DNA of 45,461 bases, from assembly GCA_028283625.1 (NCBI GenBank), contig JAPWKG010000005.1, positions 1 through 45,461 of the forward strand, given 5' to 3'. Source of the stretch: Acidobacteriaceae bacterium (GTDB lineage Bacteria > Acidobacteriota > Terriglobia > Terriglobales > Acidobacteriaceae). Below the pieces are notes generated by a model. That model had not been told where the DNA came from. It did no database searches and saw nothing but the letters and a program-made list of their open reading frames with translations. The translations under genes were made by a program, and so were the position numbers. This document shows, piece by piece, positions 18,467 through 27,312 of the stretch; within the stretch, counting starts at the first letter, position 1; the number at the start of each line of letters is the position of its first letter.

Positions 18467-19840
18467 TTACTCTGGCTCCGAGCCGCGCATCAGCCGGACG
18501 CGCACGCGATCGATGCGCCGGTCGGTGGAAGCCAGCACCTCCAACCGCAACGGTCCATCCTCCACCACCTCACCCGGCAGAGGAATGTGGCCGGCCATCT
18601 CGCTTACCAGTCCGCCCACCGTCGTCGCGTCGTACTCACCCAGAACCGGAGCCAGCAGCTGGTCCGCCGTCTCCTCTTCGCGTGTCTCCAACGGCTGATC
18701 TTCGTCCATCTCGCCGTCATACTGCACACGCTCCGCATCAGGGATCACCATCGTGGGCTCGGCAAACAACTCCCGCAGACGGCCGACTTCAAAGCCTCCC
18801 GGAACGCTCCAGCTTCCGTCGTCCTCCGCCTCCGGCATATCGTCTTCGGCAATATCGTGCTCGTCTTCAATATTGCCGACGATAGCCTCCAGCAGATCCT
18901 CAATCGTCACCAACCCGGCCACACCGCCGTATTCGTCGATCACGATGTTCATATGCTGCTTCTTCAACTGCATCTCACGCAGCAGCTCGTTGACCTTCTT
19001 CGTCTCCGGCACAAACGCCGCAGGCTTCTGCAACTGCGCCACCATGCGCGTGCGAGCCTCCGTATCCTGCACCAGCAGCAGATCGCGCGCAAACGCAATC
19101 CCCGTCACCTGATCCAGCGATTCGCCATACACCGGCACGCGCGAGAAACCATGCTCGTTGATCTGCGCGGTGAACTCCTCCAGCGACATCCGGGAGGGTA
19201 CGGCAAAGATCTGCGGACGCGGCGTCATCACCTCGCGCACCACCTTGTCGCCAAACTCCACCACCGAACGCACCAGCTCACGGTCGCGCTCATCCAGCAC
19301 GCCCTCTTCTTCACCGGCTTCCAGCAGCGCATCCACGGCTTCGCCCGCTTGCTCTTCTTCCGTCGACTCCGGCTCCGCCAGCGACGCAATCGAGATCAAC
19401 AAGCTGATCGTCAACGTAATCGGCAGCACCAGGTAGAAGAGCGCCTGCACCAGCCAGCGCATCCTGACAATCCAAAGCCCGCGCGTGCGCGCAAAGAAGA
19501 TCTGTGGAATCAGCCGGTCGAAGACCAGCAGCACCAGCACCAACTCAAAGACCGTGCGCAGAATCTCTGCCGGCGAGTTTGCTCCCGCCACATGCAGACG
19601 AATCACCAGCACAAAGCCCAGCGCCATCAGCGCAATCTGCCGCAGCACCGAGGCCGACATCGCCGCCGAATCCCGCGTCAAACGCAGCTTCGGTTCAACA
19701 TCGGTCTCCCACGCGTCGATATTTTCCGTGTACTCGCGAGAGAGAAACTTTCCCATCTCAAAGTAGATCCGGTCAATATAGGCCGCCAGCGCCAGCAATA
19801 ACAGCAGCGCCGTCACCGCAAGAGCATAGGCCAGGCTCAT
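18467..19840 (-). CDS. CNNM/CorC-type hemolysin-family membrane protein
   Basis: The 457-residue protein has four predicted membrane segments in the first 155 residues (for example LAYALAVTALLLLLALAAYI and LVLPITLTISLLISIASLA), a cytoplasmic pair of CBS domains (about 210-335; GVLDERDRELVRSVVEF, VVREVMTPR, INIVIDEYGG-like MNIVIDEYGGVAGLVT) and a C-terminal CorC_HlyC transporter-associated domain (GGFEVGRL, VGGLVSEMAGHIPLPGE). Family members export Mg2+/Co2+ or set tolerance to divalent cations. Its ATG overlaps the ybeY stop (ATGA), so the genes are coupled. The pairing with ybeY and era is widespread in bacteria. Confidence 0.9.
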   Translation of the reverse strand: MSLAYALAVTALLLLLALAAYIDRIYFEMGKFLSREYTENIDAWETDVEPKLRLTRDSAAMSASVLRQIALMALGFVLVIRLHVAGANSPAEILRTVFELVLVLLVFDRLIPQIFFARTRGLWIVRMRWLVQALFYLVLPITLTISLLISIASLAEPESTEEEQAGEAVDALLEAGEEEGVLDERDRELVRSVVEFGDKVVREVMTPRPQIFAVPSRMSLEEFTAQINEHGFSRVPVYGESLDQVTGIAFARDLLLVQDTEARTRMVAQLQKPAAFVPETKKVNELLREMQLKKQHMNIVIDEYGGVAGLVTIEDLLEAIVGNIEDEHDIAEDDMPEAEDDGSWSVPGGFEVGRLRELFAEPTMVIPDAERVQYDGEMDEDQPLETREEETADQLLAPVLGEYDATTVGGLVSEMAGHIPLPGEVVEDGPLRLEVLASTDRRIDRVRVRLMRGSEPE

Positions 19841-20319
19841 CGGCGTGCCGCCTTTGCTTCCACGCGGGCAATCAGTCCGTTCGGCAGGCGCAGCTTACGG
19901 CGCAGCACAGCCTCATGCTCGGCCATCTCGCCTTCATCGGTTTCGTGATCCATGCCATGCAGATGCAACAAGCCATGCAGCATCAGCACACGCAGCTCCG
20001 TGGCCAGCGTATGCCCCTGCTCATCGGCCTGCCGTTGCGCTGTTTCCAGCGAGATGGCGAGATCGCCCGCATGGACCACAGCCATCTCCGGCGCCGCCGG
20101 GAAGCTCAACACGTCCGTGGCTTTGTTTTTGCCGCGATACTGGCGGTTCAGACTCTTCAGCGTGCGGTCATCTGCCAGCAGCACTTCTACCTCGCCGCGA
20201 AGACCGACATGGCTCCGAGCGCTCGAGAGAAAGCGAGACAAACCAGAATGCGACAGACCGAGCGCGCGCCATGCATCAGAGTCTGCCGCGACGGCTCGTG
20301 GGGGTTCGAGCGTAATCAT
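19837..20319 (-). CDS. ybeY: Endoribonuclease YbeY (16S rRNA maturation)
   Basis: YbeY is a single-strand-specific metallo-RNase needed for 16S rRNA 3'-end maturation and 70S quality control. The 160-residue protein contains the zinc-binding motif LHGLLHLHGMDHETD with His115, His119 and His125, preceded by the conserved NRQYRGKNKATDVLSFP strand and GDLAISLE. Length is usual for the family. The gene lies between phoH and the CorC-like gene on the same strand; the stop overlaps the CorC-like start. A hairpin with a T-rich tail lies between phoH and ybeY, so ybeY may need read-through or its own promoter. Confidence 0.95.
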   Translation of the reverse strand: MITLEPPRAVAADSDAWRALGLSHSGLSRFLSSARSHVGLRGEVEVLLADDRTLKSLNRQYRGKNKATDVLSFPAAPEMAVVHAGDLAISLETAQRQADEQGHTLATELRVLMLHGLLHLHGMDHETDEGEMAEHEAVLRRKLRLPNGLIARVEAKAARR

Positions 20320-20372
20320 CTATCCTTCGATGCTACCGCAAGCAGCTCGCCCCCGGCAGCCAGAAACGAAAA

Positions 20373-20410
20373 CGCCGGAAATCCAGACCCTTTCGTCCGT
20401 CTTTCCGGCG
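20373..20410 (-). terminator. Hairpin terminator after phoH
   Basis: CGCCGGAAA (20373-20381) and TTTCCGGCG (20402-20410) form a 9-bp stem, extended by AGAC/GTCT inside. On the minus strand the stem is followed by TTTTCGTTTC, giving an intrinsic-terminator-like U-run. It lies just after the phoH stop and 50 bases before ybeY, so it may attenuate rather than end the operon. Confidence 0.55.
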
Positions 20411-20429
20411 CCTTCTGCGTGGCAAAAGA

Positions 20430-21461
20430 TTACTGTCGCGTAAACGGCTTCTGCTTGGCCTGTCCCGTACCGGTCGCCGCCGCATTCGCCGCATCGATGC
20501 CGAGGGGAAGCTGCTCGGAACGCTTGTAGCCGTCATAGGCCCGCACAATGCGCTGCACCAGCGCGTGCCGCACCACATCCACATCTTCAAAATGGCAGAA
20601 CCGTATACCGTCCACACCATCCAGTACATGCAGTGCTTCGTGCAGACCGCTTCGTGAGGGCACGGGCAGATCGATCTGTGACAGGTCACCCGTGATGACG
20701 GCCTTGGAGTTATTGCCCAGGCGCGTCACAAACATCTTCATCTGCTCGATGGTTGTGTTTTGCGCCTCATCCATGATGATGAAGGCGTCGTTGAGGGTGC
20801 GGCCGCGCATGAAGGCGAGCGGCGCAATCTCAATCACGTTGGTCTCCAGCATCTTGTCCACCTTTACCGGGTCCAGCAGATCGTAAAGTGCGTCATAGAG
20901 CGGGCGCATATACGGATCGACCTTCTCCTGCAGCGAGCCGGGCAGAAACCCTAAACGCTCCCCTGCCTCCACCGCAGGGCGAACCAGGATAATGCGCGAA
21001 ACCTTCTTGGCCAGCAAAGCGCTCACCGCCATGGCCACCGCAAGGTAGGTTTTGCCCGTACCCGCAGGCCCCAGCCCGAAGACCATATCGTTGGACTCAA
21101 TCGCCTCGACATACTTCTTCTGATTAGCCGTGCGCGGGCTCACCATCCGCTTCACGCCCGCCGAGCGCTGCTTGCCGCTCTCCACCAGCGCGCGCAGCGA
21201 CGCCGAAGGATCGCTCACCACCATCTTCAACAAAGCGTGCAACTCGCCGTTGTGCGGGTGCACCCCAAGCTTCCGCAAATGCTCAAAGTCAGTAAAGATA
21301 CCTTCCACGCGAGCCACATCCGCCGCATCGCCCATCACCTGGATGGAGTCTGAGCGAAGGTCGATCTGCACCTGCAGACCATCTTCCATAAGGCGAAGGT
21401 TCTCGTCGCGCGTGCCGTAGAGCGGCTCAATTCCGGGCGTCAGGGGAAGTGACTTTTTCAC
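20430..21461 (-). CDS. PhoH-like ATPase/RNA-binding protein
   Basis: The 343-residue protein has the PhoH P-loop ATPase domain: Walker A GLGPAGTGKTYLAVA (around residue 130), AVEAGERLGFLPG, Walker B DAFIIMDEAQNTT and sensor motif AVITGDLSQIDLP. The N-terminal 110 residues hold a KH-like fold (IDLRSDSIQVMGDAADV), as in the PhoH-like proteins encoded beside ybeY. The biochemical role is unclear; the genomic link to YbeY and Era suggests RNA processing. I prefer the GTG at 21461 to the TTG at 21464, since GTG is the stronger start codon; a GGAGG lies about 15 bases upstream, somewhat far. Confidence 0.9.
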   Translation of the reverse strand: MKKSLPLTPGIEPLYGTRDENLRLMEDGLQVQIDLRSDSIQVMGDAADVARVEGIFTDFEHLRKLGVHPHNGELHALLKMVVSDPSASLRALVESGKQRSAGVKRMVSPRTANQKKYVEAIESNDMVFGLGPAGTGKTYLAVAMAVSALLAKKVSRIILVRPAVEAGERLGFLPGSLQEKVDPYMRPLYDALYDLLDPVKVDKMLETNVIEIAPLAFMRGRTLNDAFIIMDEAQNTTIEQMKMFVTRLGNNSKAVITGDLSQIDLPVPSRSGLHEALHVLDGVDGIRFCHFEDVDVVRHALVQRIVRAYDGYKRSEQLPLGIDAANAAATGTGQAKQKPFTRQ

Positions 21462-21464
21462 CAA

Positions 21465-21712
21465 AGGCGTATCTGACCTCCGTCAGAGGACTGCTGGGGA
21501 TGAGATGTGCGTTGGAAGGTGTCCGATGCCCGCAACCGACCTGCAGCACGCGAAGAGCCTCGCGTTCGGGCTGCGGTCACCGGGTTGGCGTAGAGTGCCA
21601 AGGTGTTGCCGAAAGCGTAACCCCCACACCCCAACCCGTCAAGAAAAACCTGTGCAAAAACCGGGAAAAACAGAAGGTCGCCTACCGTGGCAGCGGGCCC
21701 GCCCTCCCGGCC
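21465..21712. other. Intergenic stretch upstream of phoH and rpsT
   Basis: The gap between phoH and rpsT is about 410 bases. The phoH-proximal part holds a GGAGG and the dyad CGCGA/TCGCG around 21550-21565 that could form a small hairpin. I see no ORF with convincing codon use, no tRNA and no RNA family I can name. The rpsT-proximal part holds the promoter listed separately. Confidence 0.4.
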
Positions 21713-21741
21713 GTGACTTTTCCCGCCTCCGGGGCTAAAAT
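21713..21741 (+). promoter_or_regulatory. Candidate sigma-70-type promoter of rpsT
   Basis: GTGACT (21713-21718) and TAAAAT (21736-21741) are separated by 17 bases, the optimal spacing for housekeeping sigma factor. The predicted start of transcription near 21748 would leave a leader of about 125 bases before rpsT, room for the autoregulatory leader known for S20 in other bacteria. Confidence 0.5.
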
Positions 21742-21874
21742 CAATCTTGCAGAGGAGCGGCTTGCACTGTCGTCGACTTCCCTCGAACTTTGAGTGAAGT
21801 ATCCGTCAACGGCCACCGGTCTGCATCCCATTTCCCCGACAACCGGGCAAAAGAAAGTGTAGGAATCCCTACTC

Positions 21875-22148
21875 ATGGCAAATCACGTATCGTCCCTCAA
21901 GCGTACCTCGTCAAACCGAGCGCAAGACAGCCGTCAACCGTGCAAACAAGTCCAAGCTGCGTGGCACGCTGCGCTCCATTCGTGAAGCAATCGCTGGCGG
22001 CAACAAGGAAGCCATCGTTGCGCAGTACCGCATCACCGTTTCGATCCTCGACAAGAGCGTACAGAAGGGTGTCCTGCACAAGAACACCGCCAGCCGCTAC
22101 AAGAGCCGCCTGAACGCACGCGTCAAGGCTGCTACCGTCAAGGCGTAA
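21875..22148 (+). CDS. rpsT: 30S ribosomal protein S20, apparent one-base frameshift near the start
   Basis: S20 binds 16S rRNA early in 30S assembly. The ATG at 21875 has a TAGGAA ribosome site 10 bases upstream and begins [10 protein letters not shown], the family's N-terminus. One extra base at about 21905-21908 (ACCT where three bases are expected) then shifts the frame; removing it restores [50 protein letters not shown] and [11 protein letters not shown] up to the TAA at 22146-22148, for 90 residues of normal length. Because S20 is highly conserved and important for growth, I take this as a sequence error. If uncorrected, the gene would be missed or annotated as a pseudogene. Confidence 0.88.
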
Positions 22149-22174
22149 GCGTCTCGCGCTGCATCCTTTCAGAC

Positions 22175-22198
22175 AGGCCGTCCCTCCGGGGGCGGCCT
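22175..22198 (+). terminator. Hairpin after rpsT
   Basis: AGGCCG (22175-22180) pairs with CGGCCT (22193-22198), with CCC/GGG pairing inside the loop. Only a weak T-rich tail (GCTTGCGTTG) follows. The location 26 bases after rpsT and before a convergent gene suits a terminator. Confidence 0.45.
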
Positions 22199-22222
22199 GC
22201 TTGCGTTGCGGTCTCTCAAGAC

Positions 22223-23782
22223 CTAGCGCGGCTGCGCGCTCTTGTCCTCAAACTCTGGCTTCTCGCCCGGGTTGAGCAGCGACGGGCGTTTGCGCGGCCC
22301 GGTACTGGCCACCGTATCGCCCTCGTTGCCGCGCTCCGCCGTCACCGGCATAGCCTGCTCCGCCTGGGTTGTCGTTGAAGCCGGAACAGCCTCGGCCACC
22401 GTAGCGCGCTCTGCGGCCCTGGCAATGTGCGACAGCGTCACCGGAGCATCGCCTACTGCGGGCGGCTGAAACTGCATCGCCTCTTCCATATCCTTGCGGT
22501 CGCGCTTGCTCGGCTCCGGCAAACGGTACAGGTCCAGCCCATCTCCGTTCACCACAACCAGCGTCAGCCCATCGGGTGAGAGGTCAAAGTTCTCCGGAGT
22601 AATAAACAGAGGAGTCGCCTTGACCTTTGCCAACAGGTCTCCGCTCTCAGTCTGGTACACACGGATCTCCTCCGCCGTTCCGGTCACGCGCGCGCCATAG
22701 TTACCCGCGCTCTCCGTGTCATGGACACGGCTCATCGCAAAGCGCCCGGCCTCCGGCGAGACGGCAAACGCAGGCGCCTGCCCAAAGCGATCGAACGCCT
22801 CCTCCCATGTCTCGTGCCCGTCCATCCCCATAGCCATCAACTTCGGGGACGTATCCGTTCCGTTGCAGCTGATCGCCAGATACTGATACAGCGAAACAAG
22901 CTGCATACGCGGCATGCAGGAAGAAAGAACCGAGCCCACATCCATCGTCTTTCCCCCAAAGCCATAGAAGCCGACCGACCACAGGTTCCTGGCCTTCTCA
23001 TCGCTCCACAGATAGCCATCGCGCGAAGCGGCCAAAGCGATCGGGATCGGCGACTTCACCGCTCCCACGCCAGTTACCTCCAAAACGCTGTGGCCCTCCG
23101 GCCTGCTCAGATCTTTTATCCGATAGAAGTCGAAGGCGTACTCGGGCTTCGGACGATTCTCCGTCGCATCGCCCATCACCACCACCGGCCCCTTATGCTC
23201 CTTGGCCGGCAGCTCCGTAATGACCGTAATCAGATCCCCACTCGGCGAAGCATTCACCGCAATCGGCCGCCCCTTCTGGTGCGGAAGCGCCACGCGTTGA
23301 AAAGCGTCTTTGCCCGGCAGCGGCACATCTCCCGGAGTCATCAGGCTCAGATTGTCGCCCATGCGCACGACAAAGCGCCCCGGAGAGACCTTCCACAGAT
23401 ACCGCGCATAATCCCAAAGATGCCACTCGGCCTTGGCGACCACACTGCCTGAAGGCAGCTCCACCAGCTCCACGGTTACGTTGCGGTCCTCATCGGAGGC
23501 TTTGGCCTCTTCTCTGCGCCGCACCAGCGTCCTCGCGCCGAAGCTCAGCAGCAGGTGCGTATCGTCGACAAAATAGACCGTGAACACACTGGCTCCGGCG
23601 GTCAGAAACCGTGTCGAAATCACAGGAGCGTCCATCTGGCTGAACCGTAAATGCGCATACGGCGTCACCACAGTCTTCTCTCGAGGCGCTTCCGCGCCAT
23701 AGGCACGACCGTCACAGCAGGCCATAAGGACATAGGCAAGGCCTGCCACAAGCCGAAGAATCTGCTTCTGGGAACTGTGCAT
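22223..23782 (-). CDS. Secreted protein of unknown function, beta-propeller-like
   Basis: The product has 519 residues from the ATG at 23782, which starts a signal peptide (MHSSQKQILRLVAGLAYVLM, cleavage probably near GRAYGAEA). The body repeats short beta-strand patterns such as FVRMGDNLSLMTPGD, NASPSGDLITVITE, AFAVSPEAGRFAMS and DLSPDGLTLVVVNGDGLDLYRL; the 'SPDG' turns are typical of WD40/TolB-like propeller blades. The C-terminal 90 residues are low-complexity and charged (NPGEKPEFEDKSAQPR). I do not recognise a named family. It is divergent from the M13 peptidase with 85 bases between the starts. An upstream in-frame start at 23905 would disrupt the signal peptide and is unlikely. Confidence 0.72.
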   Translation of the reverse strand: MHSSQKQILRLVAGLAYVLMACCDGRAYGAEAPREKTVVTPYAHLRFSQMDAPVISTRFLTAGASVFTVYFVDDTHLLLSFGARTLVRRREEAKASDEDRNVTVELVELPSGSVVAKAEWHLWDYARYLWKVSPGRFVVRMGDNLSLMTPGDVPLPGKDAFQRVALPHQKGRPIAVNASPSGDLITVITELPAKEHKGPVVVMGDATENRPKPEYAFDFYRIKDLSRPEGHSVLEVTGVGAVKSPIPIALAASRDGYLWSDEKARNLWSVGFYGFGGKTMDVGSVLSSCMPRMQLVSLYQYLAISCNGTDTSPKLMAMGMDGHETWEEAFDRFGQAPAFAVSPEAGRFAMSRVHDTESAGNYGARVTGTAEEIRVYQTESGDLLAKVKATPLFITPENFDLSPDGLTLVVVNGDGLDLYRLPEPSKRDRKDMEEAMQFQPPAVGDAPVTLSHIARAAERATVAEAVPASTTTQAEQAMPVTAERGNEGDTVASTGPRKRPSLLNPGEKPEFEDKSAQPR

Positions 23783-23867
23783 ACCGTCTCCGCGTACCTT
23801 ACTCTTGCACAGACGGGACCTCCCGACCAAACGATCACACTCCACGACCCAACCTTCAGGAGACACG

Positions 23868-25946
23868 ATGGGTTTCAAACTGTCCTCACTTTTGCTGCTC
23901 CCCACCCTCGCGGGCGCAAGCGCTTTGGCTCAAACGACGCAGCCCCCCGCCACCCCAGCCACCACCACCCCACCGGTCACTCACTACGAACCCGGCTCGG
24001 TCTTCGATCTTTCCTCCATCGACAACAGCGCCAACCCCTGCGACGACTTCTACAAGTTCGCCTGCGGCAACTTCGCCGCCAATCACCCCATCCCCGCAGA
24101 CCAGGCAGCGGTCGATCAGTTCTACCTGCTCTACAACGTCAATAACGAGCGGCTGAACTCTATCCTCACGCAGTACTCCAAGCCCTCCCCCACACGCACG
24201 CCGAATGAGCAGAAGATCGGCGACTACTATGCGGCCTGCATTGACACCTCCGCCATCGACAAGCTCGGGCTCAAGCCCGTCGATCCTCTTCTCGGAGAGA
24301 TCGATCGCGTCTCTCTGCCTGGCCTGACCTACCTGGCCGGCGAGCTCCAGCGCGACGGCGTCAACGCCTTCTTCAGCTTCGGAGAACAGCAGGACTTCAA
24401 GGATTCCAGCAAGCAGGTAGCCACCATCGATCAGGGCGGACTCGGACTCCCCGAGCGTGACTACTACACCCGTCAGGGCGACAAAGACAAAAAGCTCCGT
24501 GACGAGTACGTCGCGCACATCACCAAGATGCTCACCCTGCTCGGCTATACCCCTGAGCTTGCCGGCACCGAGGCGAAAAACATCCTTGCCTTTGAAACCA
24601 GGCTCGCCGTTGCCCAGATGAACGTCACCGACCGCCGCGATCCTCTGAAGATCTACCACCCGGAGACAATGGCCGAGTTCAACAAGCTCGTCGGCGTTCC
24701 CTTCACACCCTTCTTTGAAGCGGTTCACTCCCCGCAGCTTGACAGCCTGATCAACGGCAGCCCGGACTACTTCCCGGCCATGATCGCCGCTATCAAGAGC
24801 ACGCCTCTCGATACTCTGCGCGCCTATCTGAAGTACCAGCTGGTGACCTCCTACGCCACAGTTCTGCCCACCAGCTTCGACGACGAAAACTTCCACTTCT
24901 ACGGAACCGTCCTCAACGGCCAACCCGAGAAGCGCGCCCGCTGGAAACGTTGCTCCAGCTCGGTTGACGGGGCCCTCGGCGAAGCGCTCGGACAGGTCTA
25001 CGTCAGCCAGTACTTTGCCGGCGACTCCAAGACCAAGGTTCTCCAGATGGTCCAGGACCTCGAAGCATCCATGAGCAAGGACATCGACGGACTTGACTGG
25101 ATGAGCCCCGAGACCAAGGTCACCGCCAAGGCCAAGCTCGCCCTCGTCGCCAACAAAATCGGCTACCCCGACAAGTGGCGCAACTACTCCAGCCTCACCA
25201 TCAGCCCCGACGATGCTTTCGGTAACAAGCTGCGCGCCTCGCAGTTTGAGAACGACCGCGTCCTCGCCAAGATCGGCAAGCCCGTCGACAAGAACGAATG
25301 GGATATGACCCCGCCCACCGTGAACGCCTACTACAACCCGTCCATGAACGACATCAACTTCCCGGCCGGCATCCTGCAACCCGCCTTCTATGACGCCAAC
25401 TCCGACGACATCGCCGTCAACTACGGCCACATGGGCGCGGTCATCGGCCATGAACTCACGCATGGCTTCGACGATCAGGGTTCGCAGTTTGACGGTCTCG
25501 GCAACCTCCGCGACTGGTGGACACCCGAAGACAAGGCCAAGTTCGAAAAGCGCACCGGCTGCCTGGTCAACGAATACGGCTCCTTCACCGCGGTCGACAA
25601 CGTCAAGGTCAACGGCAAGCTCACCTTGGGCGAAAACACCGCCGACAACGGCGGCGCGGTCATCGCCTTCATGTCCTACCTCGAACGCGCACGCCAGATG
25701 GGTCTCGACACCGGAGCCAAGGTCAACGGCTTCACCGGACCGCAGCGCTTCTGGATCGCCTACGCGCAGAACTGGTGCGAGAACGAGCGTCCTGAGAGCG
25801 TTCGCCAGCAGGTCCAGACCGATCCGCACTCCCCCAGCCACTTCCGCGCCAACGGCGTGGTCGTCAACGAACCCGGCTTCGCCGAGGCCTTCAGCTGCAA
25901 GAAGGGCTCGCCCATGGCACCGGCCAACAACTGCCGCGTCTGGTAA
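23868..25946 (+). CDS. Secreted M13-family (neprilysin-like) zinc metallopeptidase
   Basis: The product has 692 residues. The start MGFKLSSLLLLPTLAGASALAQ is a signal peptide, with CAGGAG upstream. The N-terminal M13 domain shows NPCDDFYKFACGNF; the catalytic domain shows VNAYYNPSMNDINFPAGILQ, zinc motif HELTH (528-532), the third ligand in GENTADNGG (Glu589) and the C-terminal CRVW. Family members are oligopeptidases that cut small peptides; in Acidobacteriaceae several secreted copies per genome are common, probably for scavenging peptides outside the inner membrane. The stretch RARWKRCSSSVDGALGEALG also matches the family. It is followed by a strong hairpin. Confidence 0.95.
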   Translation: MGFKLSSLLLLPTLAGASALAQTTQPPATPATTTPPVTHYEPGSVFDLSSIDNSANPCDDFYKFACGNFAANHPIPADQAAVDQFYLLYNVNNERLNSILTQYSKPSPTRTPNEQKIGDYYAACIDTSAIDKLGLKPVDPLLGEIDRVSLPGLTYLAGELQRDGVNAFFSFGEQQDFKDSSKQVATIDQGGLGLPERDYYTRQGDKDKKLRDEYVAHITKMLTLLGYTPELAGTEAKNILAFETRLAVAQMNVTDRRDPLKIYHPETMAEFNKLVGVPFTPFFEAVHSPQLDSLINGSPDYFPAMIAAIKSTPLDTLRAYLKYQLVTSYATVLPTSFDDENFHFYGTVLNGQPEKRARWKRCSSSVDGALGEALGQVYVSQYFAGDSKTKVLQMVQDLEASMSKDIDGLDWMSPETKVTAKAKLALVANKIGYPDKWRNYSSLTISPDDAFGNKLRASQFENDRVLAKIGKPVDKNEWDMTPPTVNAYYNPSMNDINFPAGILQPAFYDANSDDIAVNYGHMGAVIGHELTHGFDDQGSQFDGLGNLRDWWTPEDKAKFEKRTGCLVNEYGSFTAVDNVKVNGKLTLGENTADNGGAVIAFMSYLERARQMGLDTGAKVNGFTGPQRFWIAYAQNWCENERPESVRQQVQTDPHSPSHFRANGVVVNEPGFAEAFSCKKGSPMAPANNCRVW

Positions 25947-25957
25947 CACCAGAACCG

Positions 25958-26002
25958 GCAAGAGCAAAGGCTCCGGGAATCTCCCGGAGCCTTTGCTCTT
26001 GC
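25958..26002. terminator. Long perfect hairpin between convergent genes
   Basis: A perfect 21-bp stem (25958-25978 pairing with 25982-26002, starting GCAAGAGCAAAGG) closes on a 3-base loop. It lies 12 bases after the M13 stop and 23 bases before the stop of the convergent gene, so it can serve both. Neither side has a clear T-run, so it may act with Rho or as an RNA 3'-end stabiliser. Confidence 0.7.
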
Positions 26003-26024
26003 TCCTCATCCGCCTGCGTCTTCG

Positions 26025-27143
26025 TTACTCAATTCTTGCCGGAGCAAACATCATGCCCCGAGCCCGTGTCATCGGCGCACCGCCCAGGCTGGAGGTCACC
26101 GGCACCGTGGAGGCCCCCATGTGCTCCGGCAGCGGCATCACGATCGTGTCCGCAAACTCCACCTCAGGCTGCTGCCTCGCCGGCGCATCGTGCAGTACCA
26201 ACTCGGGCGCATCCTTCGGCATGGCAAACCTTCCGTGCGCAACATAGGCAAGCAGCGTCGCGCCAGCAGCCGGAGGAGAAATCGCCGTCAGCGGCAACCC
26301 GTACACCTTCATCAGGCTTTCGGTTACGCCGCGAATCTCGCGCGAGCGCGGCAGAGCGCCCTTCACCTGCGGAATCCTGAAGTAAACCAGCCCCGCTTCG
26401 GGATGCTTCTGCGCATAATGCACAATGCCGCGCGCCACCGACTTCGGTGTCGTCATCCCCAGATCCGCAACATAATTCCGGCGAATCGCATGAGGATAAA
26501 AACGGTTGAACAATGTCCGGGCAAAGTCCGCACAGTTGTTGAACATGCCGTTGTAAAGCTCTTTGTTCGGACGATCGTTGAAGAGCGCAATCACCTCAGC
26601 ATCCTGCTGCGGCGTTGTCTTGAGCTGAAAGCCGTACAACGTGCGATCGTAGGCCGAACCGGCCAGTTCATACCAATTCCCCTCGGGCGCATTGCCTGCG
26701 GGAGTATCCGGCGCCACCGCCTCCAGATGTTCGCGACGGTACTGATCGCGCAGTCGCTCTTCCAGCGTCCGGTCGGCCCAGAGTGGAATCTCCGCGGTCG
26801 TTTCCACCGCGTACAGATACGGAATCAAGGGCATCGCCACCCAGTCATAGCCGTCAATGCCGTCGTAGCGCGAGATCACCACGCCCATCTCTCCGGGTTG
26901 GCAAGCGCGCAAATGCAGCGGGCCATCCGCGCAAACGTGGTCCAGGTACACCGCGGCATGCCCCGTGGGGTTGATCAACCCCATCTCTCCATACGGCTGC
27001 TCCAGCAGCAAGGCAATCGAAGCCTGCGCAGGCCGAGCAGCGAAGACCGAGAGCACTCCCAACGCGGCCAGGCCAAGGCGTCGAGTCAAGCTTCTGGAAT
27101 TCTGTATTCGGGCGCTCACGCTGCGATTGCATTCCTTTCGCAT
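26025..27143 (-). CDS. Secreted protein with NlpC/P60-like His/Cys motifs
   Basis: The 372-residue product begins with a basic region and signal peptide (RRLGLAALGVLSVFAARPAQA). Residues around 58-70 read NPTGHAAVYLDHVC and around 200 MFNNCADFARTLFN; a GHAAVYL His block followed by an NCADFA Cys block is the order seen in circularly permuted NlpC/P60-like (LRAT-type) thiol hydrolases. That assignment is inference. The remaining sequence has WVAMPLIPYLYAVE and a Pro-rich end. It may act on cell-wall peptides or lipids in the periplasm. Its stop faces the M13 gene across the long hairpin. Confidence 0.65.
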   Translation of the reverse strand: MRKECNRSVSARIQNSRSLTRRLGLAALGVLSVFAARPAQASIALLLEQPYGEMGLINPTGHAAVYLDHVCADGPLHLRACQPGEMGVVISRYDGIDGYDWVAMPLIPYLYAVETTAEIPLWADRTLEERLRDQYRREHLEAVAPDTPAGNAPEGNWYELAGSAYDRTLYGFQLKTTPQQDAEVIALFNDRPNKELYNGMFNNCADFARTLFNRFYPHAIRRNYVADLGMTTPKSVARGIVHYAQKHPEAGLVYFRIPQVKGALPRSREIRGVTESLMKVYGLPLTAISPPAAGATLLAYVAHGRFAMPKDAPELVLHDAPARQQPEVEFADTIVMPLPEHMGASTVPVTSSLGGAPMTRARGMMFAPARIE

Positions 27144-27312
27144 GGGAAGATAGCGCCGCCGGTATCTACACGGCAGCGGAGGAGCCTACATCAATTACTC
27201 GGGGCCACCTGTTTATTACACCCCAACTCATAGTGAATGTCGCGCAAAAACTTGAACAGGTTTGCTTTGGTGATAATGAAGCGTGGCATTTCACAACAAC
27301 ATCACTTCCAGT

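Noticed and set aside
21449..21793. 114-codon ORF between phoH and rpsT
   Set aside because: No ribosome site, poor composition, and it overlaps the promoter of rpsT.
23886..26009. 707-codon ORF antisense to the M13 peptidase
   Set aside because: The plus strand codes a complete M13 protein with all catalytic motifs; the antisense frame has no motif or signal.
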